From Rhizobium lentis (GTDB lineage: Bacteria; Pseudomonadota; Alphaproteobacteria; Rhizobiales; Rhizobiaceae): a stretch of 64,000 nt of DNA. This document shows, piece after piece, positions 1 through 8,507 of the stretch. Below the pieces are notes generated by a model. The model made no database searches and had not been told where the DNA came from. It saw nothing but the letters and a program-made list of their open reading frames with translations. Position 1 is the first letter of the stretch, and the number at the start of each line of letters is the position of its first letter. The position numbers were made by a program, and so were the translations under genes. The DNA is taken from assembly GCF_014200175.1 (NCBI RefSeq), contig NZ_JACHBD010000014.1:1-64000 (forward strand), read 5' to 3'.

Positions 1-103
1 TAAACCCTGTAATCGTCATATGTCGAAGCCTCGTTCGGCAACAACATCAACAATCACGCGCTGATCCGGAAGGTGGGGTCAAAACACCGCTTACGCGAAG
101 CCT

Positions 104-1534
104 ATGAATTTTGACAGTGATTATACAATGACGATCGGCGGCGTGGCCGTTTCCGCCAACAAGACCGCAGCTGTGCTCAACCCTGCGACCGAGGAAATCA
201 TCGCCCAGGTACCCTCTGCAGGTCGCGAAGAACTCGACGCGGCAGTCGTAGCGGCCCGCGCGGCATTTCCCGGATGGAGCAACAGGCCGCCAGCCGAACG
301 CCAAGCGCTTGTGGCGGAGATTGGCGAGAAGTTGGAACAGCACAAGGAGGAGCTTATGCGCCTTCTAACTCGCGAACAAGGCAAACCTCGTTCGGGAGCC
401 GAATGGGAATTAACTGGCGCAATTATCTGGTGCCGCGAGATTGCTAAGCAAGAATTGCCTGTTCACCTCGTCGAGGATTCGGCGGAGCGCACCGTCGAAA
501 CGCGGCACGTTCCAATCGGGGTGGTTGGCGCGATCACACCATGGAACTACCCAATTCTTTTGGCCATTTGGAAGGTACTACCCGCAATTCTTGCAGGTAA
601 TACCATCATCGTAAAACCATCACCATACACACCACTCGCCACGCTCAAGATCGGTGAGATGATGCGTGATGTCTTGCCTCCAGGAGTTCTCAACGTCGTA
701 TCCGGCGGAAATGAACTCGGGCAATTAATGACTAATCATCCTGACATCGGCAAAATCTCCTTCACAGGCTCCACTCAAACCGGCAAGCGCATCATGGAAA
801 GCGCAGCCGGAACGTTGAAACGCATCACCTTGGAACTGGGCGGCAACGATGCAGCGATTGTTTTGCCGGATGTCGATCCTAAGGTGGTTGCCAAGGAAAT
901 ATTCTGGGCGGCTTTTCAAAATAGCGCACAGCTTTGCGTTGCGGCGAAAAGACTATTTGTTCACGCCGACATTTATGACGCGTTGAGTCACGAACTGGTT
1001 GAGTATGCCAAGACGGTGAAGCTTGGAGATGGATCAGAGCAGGGCGTGGATCTCGGGCCGATTCAAAACAAGATGCAATTCGAGAAGGTAAAAGATCTTC
1101 TTGCCGATGCTCGCGATAAGGGACTCAAGTTTCTGCTCGGAGGCGATGTACCGGAAGGCAAGGGTTATTTCGTGCCCGTTGCAATAGTCGACAATCCCCC
1201 CGATGATGCGCGGGTGGTCGTAGAGGAGGCATTTGGCCCCGTATTGCCATTGCTCAAGTTCTCGGACCTGGACGATGTGGTTGTGCGTGCTAACGACACA
1301 ATCTACGGGCTCGGAGGGTCGGTTTGGTCGGCTGACCCCTCCGCTGCTCGCAAGATTGCCGAGCGGTTAGAATGTGGAACCATCTGGATCAACGAGATCC
1401 ATGCCTTTTCACCCCACGCTACTTTCTCAGGGCACAAGCAGTCCGGTATTGGTGTGGAAAATGCGATCCAAGGGCTCTTGGAATTCACCAACGCACAGAC
1501 GATCGTTACAAAAAAGCTAGCGGCGGCTGCGTGA
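104..1534 (+). CDS. NAD(P)-dependent aldehyde dehydrogenase
   Basis: A 476-residue aldehyde dehydrogenase that should oxidise an aldehyde to its acid in the cytoplasm; the substrate cannot be told from sequence. Family landmarks are in order: TPWNYP near residue 145-150, the cofactor-contacting Lys in VKPSPYTPL near 171, the GSTQTG loop near 222, the general base Glu in LELGGN near 244 and the nucleophile Cys in AQLCVA at about 278. Length is normal for the family. The start at ATG 104 has no clear Shine-Dalgarno; the in-frame ATG at 128 is an alternative. It stands alone, with no same-strand gene downstream, so its pathway is unknown. It is not closely similar to the other two aldehyde dehydrogenases in the window. 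Confidence 0.9.
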   Translation: MNFDSDYTMTIGGVAVSANKTAAVLNPATEEIIAQVPSAGREELDAAVVAARAAFPGWSNRPPAERQALVAEIGEKLEQHKEELMRLLTREQGKPRSGAEWELTGAIIWCREIAKQELPVHLVEDSAERTVETRHVPIGVVGAITPWNYPILLAIWKVLPAILAGNTIIVKPSPYTPLATLKIGEMMRDVLPPGVLNVVSGGNELGQLMTNHPDIGKISFTGSTQTGKRIMESAAGTLKRITLELGGNDAAIVLPDVDPKVVAKEIFWAAFQNSAQLCVAAKRLFVHADIYDALSHELVEYAKTVKLGDGSEQGVDLGPIQNKMQFEKVKDLLADARDKGLKFLLGGDVPEGKGYFVPVAIVDNPPDDARVVVEEAFGPVLPLLKFSDLDDVVVRANDTIYGLGGSVWSADPSAARKIAERLECGTIWINEIHAFSPHATFSGHKQSGIGVENAIQGLLEFTNAQTIVTKKLAAAA

Positions 1535-1681
1535 GGTTCGTCCACGCAGTGCATCTGTGTTAAACGCTTGGAATCAGCAAGATAGGATTTGATTTACACC
1601 GTTACGTGGGCCTACCGCCTGCGTGACGGCCAATTCCGTAGGGCGAATGATATGGCGGTCAACATTGCGACTAGGCCGAAC

Positions 1682-2992
1682 TTAGCTCTCTGCTTTCAGC
1701 GCATGCTTGACGCGCAGAATGGTGATCACAACAGATCCCACAACGACCGGAACAGCGACAAGCATGATCATTGGATCGAAATGGAACCCAGCGTGATCTG
1801 CCGTTTCATACACGAACTTCAGCAAGCTCAACAAATAGTAGCTGATTGCAATGATCGAAAAGCCTTCGACCGCGCGCTGGATCTTGACCTGCGTCGCGGC
1901 GCGATCAGCCATGGCCTGGATCTGTGTCGCGTTCTGGAATTCGATCTCGACCTGAATTCGGGTTTGCAACAAGTCGAGCAAGTGCATCGCGGCCCTCGAT
2001 AGTTGCTCAAGCCTCAAGGCGGTCGCTTCGCAGGTACGCACCGCTGGCTTGAACCGCCGCTCCACGAAGGTACCGAAGCGTTGAAAGCCGACGACGTGCG
2101 TTTCCCGTAAAAGCGCGATCCTCTCCTCAACGATCTTGGCGTAGGCTGCGGTTGCGCCGAACCTGTTTCTGGTCTCGGCGGTGGCCGAGATGACATGGGA
2201 TGAGAGAGCGGTAATCTCCTCGAGCAATTGCTTGTGCTGATGTGCGGGCGTACGAAGATTGCGATTGGTCAGTTGAACCAACTCCGTGTCATATCCGCCG
2301 AGAAGCGGGGCGAGACGACGCGCTTCCGGCAATCCGAGAAGCGCCATGGATCTGTAGGTTTCGATCTCGAAGATGCGGCGTACCATGCGCCCCAGGCGGT
2401 GTGCGTTCAGGTCCTTGTTGAACAGGATAATTCTACTTGAATTGTCCCCTCGAACACGAAAATCGGAGCAAACCTGCGCCGCGCCCCCACCGATCAAAGA
2501 GGCGGCGGTATCACCGAAGCCGAAGGTTTCCAGCACCGGTCCCAGCTTGTCAGGAGGGTTCCCGAGGACAAGGATGCTGACGTGACAAACGAGCAGCGGT
2601 GAGTTCAATCCTGCGAGCTCGGCAAAGTCACTTTCAAGGAGGTCAGATTCCGGCCAGCTCCCTGGCTCCCTGTCAAGTTTCCGGACGCGCGTAACCGTCA
2701 CGAATTCAGTGTGCCTTTCGACCCTAACCGAAATCGTGCCGTCAGCTTCGAGACTGTCGTGGAACTCCTTGATCACACCGTCTATGGGCATGAAAGCAAC
2801 GTGCTCAACAATTGCCGGACCGTTGAAATAGATCGACGGTCGAGCGTGAAGCTCGGAGTTGAAGTCTGCCGTCTGCTGTTTGAAAGCAGTTGGACGAGAG
2901 ATCTGTACACAAGGAGACGTCGTTGCCGACGCTGCTTCTTCCGCACCCTTCGAAATCACGTCTATGTTCCCCATTTTCAGAAGTGCAAACAC
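1682..2992 (-). CDS. DUF3422 family membrane-anchored protein
   Basis: A 436-residue protein recognised as DUF3422 by the NSELHARP motif near its N-terminus, characteristic of this proteobacterial family of unknown function. A hydrophobic pair of segments lies near the C-terminus (around ISYYLLSLLKFVYE and MLVAVPVVVGSVVITIL), fitting a C-terminal membrane anchor with a cytoplasmic body; the middle is rich in charged helices. The convergent gene on its 3' side is the aldehyde dehydrogenase. Start at 2992 or the in-frame ATG at 2974 are both possible. Function is unknown and the neighbours do not suggest one. Confidence 0.85.
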   Translation of the reverse strand: MFALLKMGNIDVISKGAEEAASATTSPCVQISRPTAFKQQTADFNSELHARPSIYFNGPAIVEHVAFMPIDGVIKEFHDSLEADGTISVRVERHTEFVTVTRVRKLDREPGSWPESDLLESDFAELAGLNSPLLVCHVSILVLGNPPDKLGPVLETFGFGDTAASLIGGGAAQVCSDFRVRGDNSSRIILFNKDLNAHRLGRMVRRIFEIETYRSMALLGLPEARRLAPLLGGYDTELVQLTNRNLRTPAHQHKQLLEEITALSSHVISATAETRNRFGATAAYAKIVEERIALLRETHVVGFQRFGTFVERRFKPAVRTCEATALRLEQLSRAAMHLLDLLQTRIQVEIEFQNATQIQAMADRAATQVKIQRAVEGFSIIAISYYLLSLLKFVYETADHAGFHFDPMIMLVAVPVVVGSVVITILRVKHALKAES

Positions 2993-3101
2993 CGGCGAAC
3001 CTTATGAAGCGAATGCAAGCAACTTGGAAGCCCGCCCGGATATGATAAATTTGCTGATCCGCGCTCGACCTTCTTTTGAAAGGTCACAGCAGCTTAAGAA
3101 G

Positions 3102-3956
3102 CTAGGAGACCCCCGCTGGTATATCGCGCCAGCTGTACTTCGGGCGATATCCTAGAACTTCTCGGGCCATTTGGCTTGAGACAAGACTGCCATGTTCACC
3201 AAGTTGTCCTTGGACCGGTACATTGGGATAATAAGCAGCGATAAGGGCACGTGTGGGCCGCGCCTACACGGTATCGTCTGCTGCGATCACGAAGTGATGA
3301 AAACCATTAAGGCTTGCGTTGAGCGCAAGCGCAATGGCCTAGGCACAGTCCGGGCTTTCAACATAGGACCACAGGTTCCATTTCTGAACGCCGGGATAAT
3401 CTTCGCAAGCTCTCATTTCATCATATTGGTGGGGCTCTTTTACCCAAGAAAACCGCAGGCCGATCATCTTGAGCGCGGGATCCCAGCGGCAGAACTCGGC
3501 TGCGACGGATTCGTCTACAAGTTTGGAAAGCGCGTAACTACTCTCAGGCTTCGAGGTCAGCTTGTCATCGACTGGAAAATAGGCAGGTGGATCGTCAAAC
3601 GGGACGCCCAGCAAGGTCTCACTGCTCGCAAAAACAATGTTCTTTATGCCTGCGATCCTTGCCGCTTGGAAAACATTGTAGCTGATGGCGGTATTGGTGT
3701 GAAATATGTGCGTGCTCGCAGCGACTTTCGCGCCTACGATCGCAGCAAGATGGACGATGCCATCAATCCCGGATTCGATATCGGCGACCGCACCAAGGAC
3801 CTGGCCATAGTCCCGCATATCGACGCGAGCGAACGGGCATCTCATGTCGGATGACGGCACCTCGTCGATTCCGATGACCTCGTGCCCCTCTTCGAGAAGG
3901 CGTTCAATCGCCGCGCGCCCGATTCGTCCGCTGCTTCCAGTGACCAGAAGTTTCAT
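3102..3956 (-). pseudogene. NAD-dependent epimerase/dehydratase with two in-frame TAG stops
   Basis: Read through from ATG 3956 to the TAG at 3104-3102 this frame encodes a normal-length extended SDR of about 284 residues. It has an N-terminal Rossmann GSSGRIGRAA motif, the ASSETLLG segment, the YALSK catalytic Tyr-x3-Lys and a conserved C-terminal end (LGYRPKYSWRD). Two amber codons interrupt it in the same frame: 3341-3339, just after the ESPDCA segment, and 3266-3264, after IAADDTV. The open part is 205 residues and lacks the C-terminal substrate domain. It is a paralogue of the intact gene at 10371-11231. A good Shine-Dalgarno (GGAGAA) precedes ATG 3956, so the decay looks recent. It sits last in the minus-strand operon, so its loss may be tolerated because of the intact paralogue. 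Confidence 0.85.
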
Positions 3957-4055
3957 AGCATTTCTCCTTTCACGGGCCGCTCAATGGCACGAACGAGAGT
4001 GCAGGTTACGGCATCCAGACCCGCTGGGTTCCTCCTGGTTCGTAACGCACTCTTG

Positions 4056-4703
4056 TCACCTCGCGAGATTGATCAAGGTGGCCCTTTCCTCGGCGGTGAG
4101 CGGCCGGACCTCGTGGTTCTGCAAGAGCAAGAAGAGCTTCGCCGTTTCCTCCAACTCCTCTGTCGCGTACTGGGCGTCCTTTAGGGACTTGCCCGCGACG
4201 ACAGGTCCATGGTTTGCCATCAACACCGCATGATGGTTCGCGGCGGCGGCTCCCACCGCCGCCGCCAGCGCTTCGTCGCCGGGAGGAAAATACGGCACGA
4301 GCGGCAGGAAACCAATACGCATGACATAGTAGGCGGTCAGGGGCGGCAGAACGTCGCGCTCGTTGACCTGCTTCAACAAGCTGACGGCAACCGAATAGGT
4401 TGAATGCAGGTGGACGACGGCTCGGCGATTGTCCTTACCGCAATACATGCACTTGTGGAGGAACGCCTCCTTGGTGGGCTTGTCACCTCCGACATGCACG
4501 CCTTCCGCCGAAAAGCAGGACAGCCGTGCTGGATCGAGCACGCCCAGCGAAGCGTTGGTGGGCGTCATCAAAATTCGACCGTCCGACAGACGGACGCTGA
4601 TGTTGCCGGTCGATCCTGCGGTCAGCCCGCGGTCGAAGAGCGAGCGACCGACCTCGACTATCTCGTCGCGGACCTTCGTCTCTTCAGATATGGAGCCTAT
4701 CAT
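4056..4703 (-). CDS. otnC: Class II aldolase family protein, OtnC-like 3-oxo-tetronate 4-phosphate decarboxylase
   Basis: A 215-residue member of the class II aldolase/adducin family. It has the GNISVR phosphate loop near residue 35, a catalytic acid in TKEAFLH, the zinc-binding pair VVHLHS and the third zinc His in MANHGPV. OtnC enzymes decarboxylate 3-oxo-tetronate 4-phosphate to dihydroxyacetone phosphate. This assignment leans on the kinase immediately upstream: the ATG at 4703 overlaps the kinase stop codon in an ATGA. The frame stays open further upstream, but that part is antisense-like and the MIGSISEE start matches the family. An L-fuculose-phosphate aldolase role is the main alternative; no fuculokinase is near. 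Confidence 0.82.
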   Translation of the reverse strand: MIGSISEETKVRDEIVEVGRSLFDRGLTAGSTGNISVRLSDGRILMTPTNASLGVLDPARLSCFSAEGVHVGGDKPTKEAFLHKCMYCGKDNRRAVVHLHSTYSVAVSLLKQVNERDVLPPLTAYYVMRIGFLPLVPYFPPGDEALAAAVGAAAANHHAVLMANHGPVVAGKSLKDAQYATEELEETAKLFLLLQNHEVRPLTAEERATLINLAR

Positions 4704-5974
4704 CGTAGCCGGTTCCAAGCGTTCATGAAGAAGTCCCGTTCGCCGAAGTTGCCGGACTTCAACGCGAGCGACAGAGATCGCCCCTGGCTCTTTGCGTGTA
4801 CCCACGGCACTCCGGGGGCGATTTCGTTGCCAATCGAGAGCTGGTCGACGCCGAGCGACTTCACCACCGCTCCCGACGTCTCGCCGCCGGCGACGATGAG
4901 ATCGCTCACACCCTTCTCGACGAGCCTTCGCGCGATTGAGGAGAGGGCGGCCTCGACCATCTCGCCGGACTGCGCGGCGCCCAACTTGCGTTGGTTTTCC
5001 TTCACCTCGTCGGGCAGAGCCGTCGCATAGATGAGAACAGGCTTTTGGCCCAGACGGGACGAGGCCCACTCGACGGCCTCGCCGACGACATCGCCGCCGT
5101 CCGCCAGCTTCGAGAGGTCGACGCGGAAACCCTCGTGGTCTGCGAGCATCGCCTTTACCTGTCCGTTGGTTGCGACCGAGCAGCTACCGGAGACGACAGC
5201 TCTGTAGCCTTCTTCCAAGTCAGTCGTAACGGCAGCGTCGCGGCTGTTCCCGCCGGCAAGAAGAACACGAGCCAGCCCATATGCCAGGCCCGACGCACCG
5301 GTGAACAGCACGAGATCCTTGAATGCCTGGGCAATCTCGACAAGGTCCTCGTCAGCCAGGGCGTCGATGACGACAATACGCGTGCCGTCGCCGTGAATGG
5401 GGGCGGCCCATTCGGCGATGGCGGACGCCCCTTGCTTCACCGTCTCGTAATAGCATCCGGTGATTTCGGCCCGCGACTGCGCCCCGAGCACCCGCAGCAG
5501 GTTCGCGTCTGTCATCGGCGTCAACGGATGATTGCGCATGCCGGACTCGTCCAGCGGCACGTCGCCGACGAACAGGTTGCCCTTGTAAACCGTCCGGCCG
5601 TTGGCAGGGAAGGCGGGGCAGGCGATCGTTATGGATTGGCCAAGCTCCGCAAGCATCGCGTCGGCGACCGGGCCGATGTTGCCCTTCGCCGTGGAATCGA
5701 ACGTCGAGCAGTACTTGAAGTAGTACTTCTGCGCGCCACGGCCACGCAGCCATCGCAGTGCGGCCAAGGACTCCTCGACCGCCATTTGCGGAGGTGCCGT
5801 TCGAGTCTTGAGGGCGACAACGATTACGTCGGCGTCAATGTCTCTGTCGTCTTCAGGAACGCCGATCAGCACCGTCGTTTTGAGGCCGGCGCGCGCGAAG
5901 ATGTTCGCGACGTCAGTCGCTCCCGTGAAATCGTCGGCCACGCAGCCGACCAGCAACTTTCCGGCGGCCACCAT
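4700..5974 (-). CDS. otnK: Four-carbon acid sugar kinase (DUF1537 family), OtnK-like 3-oxo-tetronate kinase
   Basis: A 424-residue acid-sugar kinase. The N-terminal half carries the family signature VADDFTGATD near residue 12-21; the C-terminal half carries the nucleotide-binding VAGGETSGAVV region. OtnK phosphorylates 3-oxo-tetronate at O4, and its product is the substrate of OtnC, which is translationally coupled downstream by an ATGA overlap. A strong Shine-Dalgarno (GAGGTGAT) precedes ATG 5974, three bases after the stop of the aldehyde dehydrogenase. The pair is known from L-threonate and D-erythronate breakdown; the usual partners LtnD and OtnI were not found here, so the true substrate may differ. 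A second member of the family is at 22778-24130. Confidence 0.85.
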   Translation of the reverse strand: MVAAGKLLVGCVADDFTGATDVANIFARAGLKTTVLIGVPEDDRDIDADVIVVALKTRTAPPQMAVEESLAALRWLRGRGAQKYYFKYCSTFDSTAKGNIGPVADAMLAELGQSITIACPAFPANGRTVYKGNLFVGDVPLDESGMRNHPLTPMTDANLLRVLGAQSRAEITGCYYETVKQGASAIAEWAAPIHGDGTRIVVIDALADEDLVEIAQAFKDLVLFTGASGLAYGLARVLLAGGNSRDAAVTTDLEEGYRAVVSGSCSVATNGQVKAMLADHEGFRVDLSKLADGGDVVGEAVEWASSRLGQKPVLIYATALPDEVKENQRKLGAAQSGEMVEAALSSIARRLVEKGVSDLIVAGGETSGAVVKSLGVDQLSIGNEIAPGVPWVHAKSQGRSLSLALKSGNFGERDFFMNAWNRLR

Positions 5975-5977
5975 GGA

Positions 5978-7456
5978 TCACCTCATGATGAAGGGGTTGG
6001 CGACGTCTTCAGCGGTCGAGATCATCACGCTCTTCGTCTGCATGTAGTTCTGGATCGAGGCGATGCCATTCTCGCGACCGATGCCGGAGTGCTTGTAGCC
6101 TCCAAGCGGCGACATATAGCTGATGACGCGGTAGGTATTGACCCAGATGGTGCCAGCCTGGATGGCGGCCGAAACCTTCAGGATACGACGCATGTCCTGG
6201 GTCCAGAAGCCCGCGGCCAGCCCGTAATTGGTGTCATTGGCAATATGCACGGCTTCCTCATCGCTGTCGAAGGGGATGACCGCCAGAACCGGGCCGAAGA
6301 CCTCCTCCTGCGCGATGCGCATGTCGTTTCGGACCCCGGAGAAAATCGTAGGTTCGACGAACCAGCCCCTGGAGAGCTCGGCATTGTCCGGCCGCCCCCC
6401 ACCGAGAACGCATTCGGCGCCTTCGCCTTTTGCGATGTTGATATAGCCGAGGATCTTCTCGAGTTGCGGCGGCGTCGTCACGGGGCCAACCTGCGTCGAC
6501 GTCAAGAGCGGATCGCCCATTCTCGCCGTTTTTGCGAGGTTGACGATCTTCTCGAGAAACTGGTCGTGGATCTTTCGCTGCACGAGCAATCGTGAGCCCG
6601 CAATACATGTCTGTCCGGTGGCAGCGAAGATGCCGGAGATCACCCCGTTGACGGCATTGTCGATCTCCGCATCGTCGAAGACGATGTGCGGGCTCTTGCC
6701 GCCGAGTTCAAGCGTAACCTTCTTGAAGTTGCGCGCTGCAAGCTCGCCGATCTTGCGCCCGGTGCCTTCACTTCCCGTGAAAGCGATCTTGGCGACGTAC
6801 CTGTGGGTCGTCAGCGTCTCGCCGACATCTGCGCCGAACCCTGTGACGACGTTGAAGACGCCCGCGGGAAAGCCAGCCTGCTCGACGAGCTTTGCGAACT
6901 CAAGGGTCGAAGCAGACGTGAACTCCGAGGGCTTTGCCACGAATGTGTTCCCTGCGGCGAGTGCCGGTGCCAGCTTGTAGGCGAGCAGCAGGAGAGGGGA
7001 GTTCCACGGCGTAATCCCGACGCAGACGCCGAGCGGCTCATTACGAGTGAAGTTGAGGGTGTCCGCCTTATCGATCGGGATGACCGCTCCTTCGATCTTG
7101 TCCGCCAGCCCGCCGAAGTAGTAGTACCACTGCGGGATGTATTTGAGCTGAAACAGCATCTCGTTGATGAGCTTGCCGTTGTCCGTAACCTCGATCGTCG
7201 CGAGATGCTCCGCATTCTCGGCGATCAGGTCGCCAAGACGCCGAAGAAGGTGTCCGCGGGCGCTCGCGGTGAGCTTCGGCCACGGACCGCTCGTGAAGGC
7301 GCGGTGCGCAGCCTCGACTGCTCGTTCCGCATCTTCCCTGCCGCCCTTCGGAATAGCGGCCCAGGTCTGCCCGTTGAAAGGGTTCTTCGTCTCGAACGTA
7401 TCTCCGTTGGCAGCGTCTTCCCACTTGCCGTCGATGAACATCTTGTATGTCTGCAT
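5978..7456 (-). CDS. NAD(P)-dependent aldehyde dehydrogenase
   Basis: A 492-residue aldehyde dehydrogenase. GITPWNSPLLL lies near residue 147, the adenine-ribose Lys in VAKPSEFT near 175, the base Glu in TLELGGKSP near 250 and the nucleophile Cys in GQTCIAGS near 284. It resembles enzymes that oxidise small hydroxy-aldehydes or betaine aldehyde, but the substrate cannot be fixed. It lies between a HAD hydrolase and the OtnK-like kinase in a tightly packed minus-strand operon, so it probably makes a sugar acid for the kinase branch. ATG 7456, after a purine-rich ribosome site, was chosen over the in-frame start at 7477, which would overlap the HAD gene. Confidence 0.9.
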   Translation of the reverse strand: MQTYKMFIDGKWEDAANGDTFETKNPFNGQTWAAIPKGGREDAERAVEAAHRAFTSGPWPKLTASARGHLLRRLGDLIAENAEHLATIEVTDNGKLINEMLFQLKYIPQWYYYFGGLADKIEGAVIPIDKADTLNFTRNEPLGVCVGITPWNSPLLLLAYKLAPALAAGNTFVAKPSEFTSASTLEFAKLVEQAGFPAGVFNVVTGFGADVGETLTTHRYVAKIAFTGSEGTGRKIGELAARNFKKVTLELGGKSPHIVFDDAEIDNAVNGVISGIFAATGQTCIAGSRLLVQRKIHDQFLEKIVNLAKTARMGDPLLTSTQVGPVTTPPQLEKILGYINIAKGEGAECVLGGGRPDNAELSRGWFVEPTIFSGVRNDMRIAQEEVFGPVLAVIPFDSDEEAVHIANDTNYGLAAGFWTQDMRRILKVSAAIQAGTIWVNTYRVISYMSPLGGYKHSGIGRENGIASIQNYMQTKSVMISTAEDVANPFIMR

Positions 7457-7470
7457 TGTCTTTCTCTCTT

Positions 7471-8181
7471 CTAGCATCCGAGTTGTCGGGCGAGGTCTTC
7501 GAGATCGTCGGCGACGTAATCCCAGCGCTGCTCGGCTGTGAGGTCGGTCGTCTGACCCTCGCCGTATTCGGTGGGTCGTGCGATGAATGCGGTTTTAAGG
7601 CCAAGGCTTCGCGCGGCGGCAAGATCGTAGTTGTGGGCAGCGCACATCATGACGGCCCCGGGCTCCAGATAAAGGAGTTTGCAGACCCCGAGGTAGGTCT
7701 CCGGATCGGGCTTGTAGTGCTGGAAAAGCTCGCAGGAGAACACGTTGTCCCACGGCAAGTCGGCATGCTTTGCCATGTTGACGAGAATCGCGACATTGGC
7801 GTTGGACAGCGGGCCGATGACAAACTTCGACTTCAGCCGGTGTAGCCCGCGCGATGCGTCGGGCCAGCCGTCCAGGCGATGCCAGACCTTGTTGACGTGC
7901 ATCATCCGGTCGTGGTCTAGTTCGGCCAGCCCCATCTCTGCGAACACTGCCTTCAAGGCATCTAAGTGAAGTTCGTCCAGGTTCGTCCACGGCAACTCGC
8001 CGCTGCGCACCCGCGCTTTCTGGGGATTGTAATGGTCTCGCCAGCGGTCGACGAGACCGGCCCAGTCGATCTGCAGGCCCTCCGCCGCGCCCCAGGCGGT
8101 GAGATCGCGGATGATTGAACCCCGCCAGTCGACGACAGTGCCGAACGTGTCGAAGACAATCGCCTTGACGCTGCTGGTCAT
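7471..8181 (-). CDS. HAD-superfamily hydrolase, haloacid dehalogenase type II
   Basis: A 236-residue HAD protein. Motif I with the nucleophilic Asp is in AIVFDTFGTVVDW at the N-terminus, and the C-terminal part has the PDPETYLG segment typical of type II haloacid dehalogenases. Such enzymes hydrolyse 2-haloacids, but many relatives are phosphatases or have no known substrate. The start ATG 8181 follows AGGAGGG and overlaps the stop of the upstream gene in an ATGA. Within a sugar-acid operon a phosphatase or salvage role seems more likely than dehalogenation; this is inference. Confidence 0.82.
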   Translation of the reverse strand: MTSSVKAIVFDTFGTVVDWRGSIIRDLTAWGAAEGLQIDWAGLVDRWRDHYNPQKARVRSGELPWTNLDELHLDALKAVFAEMGLAELDHDRMMHVNKVWHRLDGWPDASRGLHRLKSKFVIGPLSNANVAILVNMAKHADLPWDNVFSCELFQHYKPDPETYLGVCKLLYLEPGAVMMCAAHNYDLAAARSLGLKTAFIARPTEYGEGQTTDLTAEQRWDYVADDLEDLARQLGC

Positions 8182-8507
8182 CTCGCGCCCTCCTTCTTGT
8201 GGGACGAAATGCGCTCGAACGTTTCCACTCGCTTTTCGGCCACCCAATCTCGAACCATCGCATCAAAGCTCGTGAAGTGCGGCGTCTTCAGGTGGAAGTC
8301 GAAATCGGCTCTTGAGCCATAGACTTCATAGAGGTAGATTCGCTCGGGCCGCTCAGGATCGCGGCAGACATCGAACACTTCGCAGTTCGGTTCGTCGCGC
8401 AGCGACGTCGCCGCATTCTCGATTATCGCCGCATCGAAATTATCGGCGAACTGGTTTCGAACGACGAACTCTACGACCACGACAAAGCCTGTGGATGCCG
8501 AACTCAT
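8178..8507 (-). CDS. Antibiotic biosynthesis monooxygenase (ABM/YgiN-type) domain protein
   Basis: A 109-residue single-domain protein with the dimeric alpha/beta-barrel pattern of the ABM/YgiN family: a hydrophobic first strand (VVVVEFVV), a central YLYEVYGSRADFDFH segment and an F-D-A-M-V helix. Relatives include quinol monooxygenases and LsrG-type isomerases, many of them accessory enzymes in sugar operons. The start at ATG 8507 follows AAGGAGGT. It overlaps the upstream dehydrogenase stop and the downstream HAD start by four bases each, which implies coupled translation. The exact reaction is unknown. Confidence 0.8.
   Translation of the reverse strand: MSSASTGFVVVVEFVVRNQFADNFDAAIIENAATSLRDEPNCEVFDVCRDPERPERIYLYEVYGSRADFDFHLKTPHFTSFDAMVRDWVAEKRVETFERISSHKKEGAR

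Noticed and set aside
1589..2002. Plus-strand frame of 137 codons over the DUF3422 gene
   Set aside because: It is antisense to a well-supported coding region and has no family motif.
3264..3341. Amber codons read through or reassigned in the broken epimerase
   Set aside because: Other genes nearby end normally in TAG (for example the HAD gene at 7471), and no suppressor tRNA or read-through signal is visible; simple gene decay explains it.
4704..5069. N-terminal extension of the OtnC-like gene inside the kinase gene
   Set aside because: It is out of frame with and inside the kinase coding region; the ATGA-coupled start at 4703 fits the family length.
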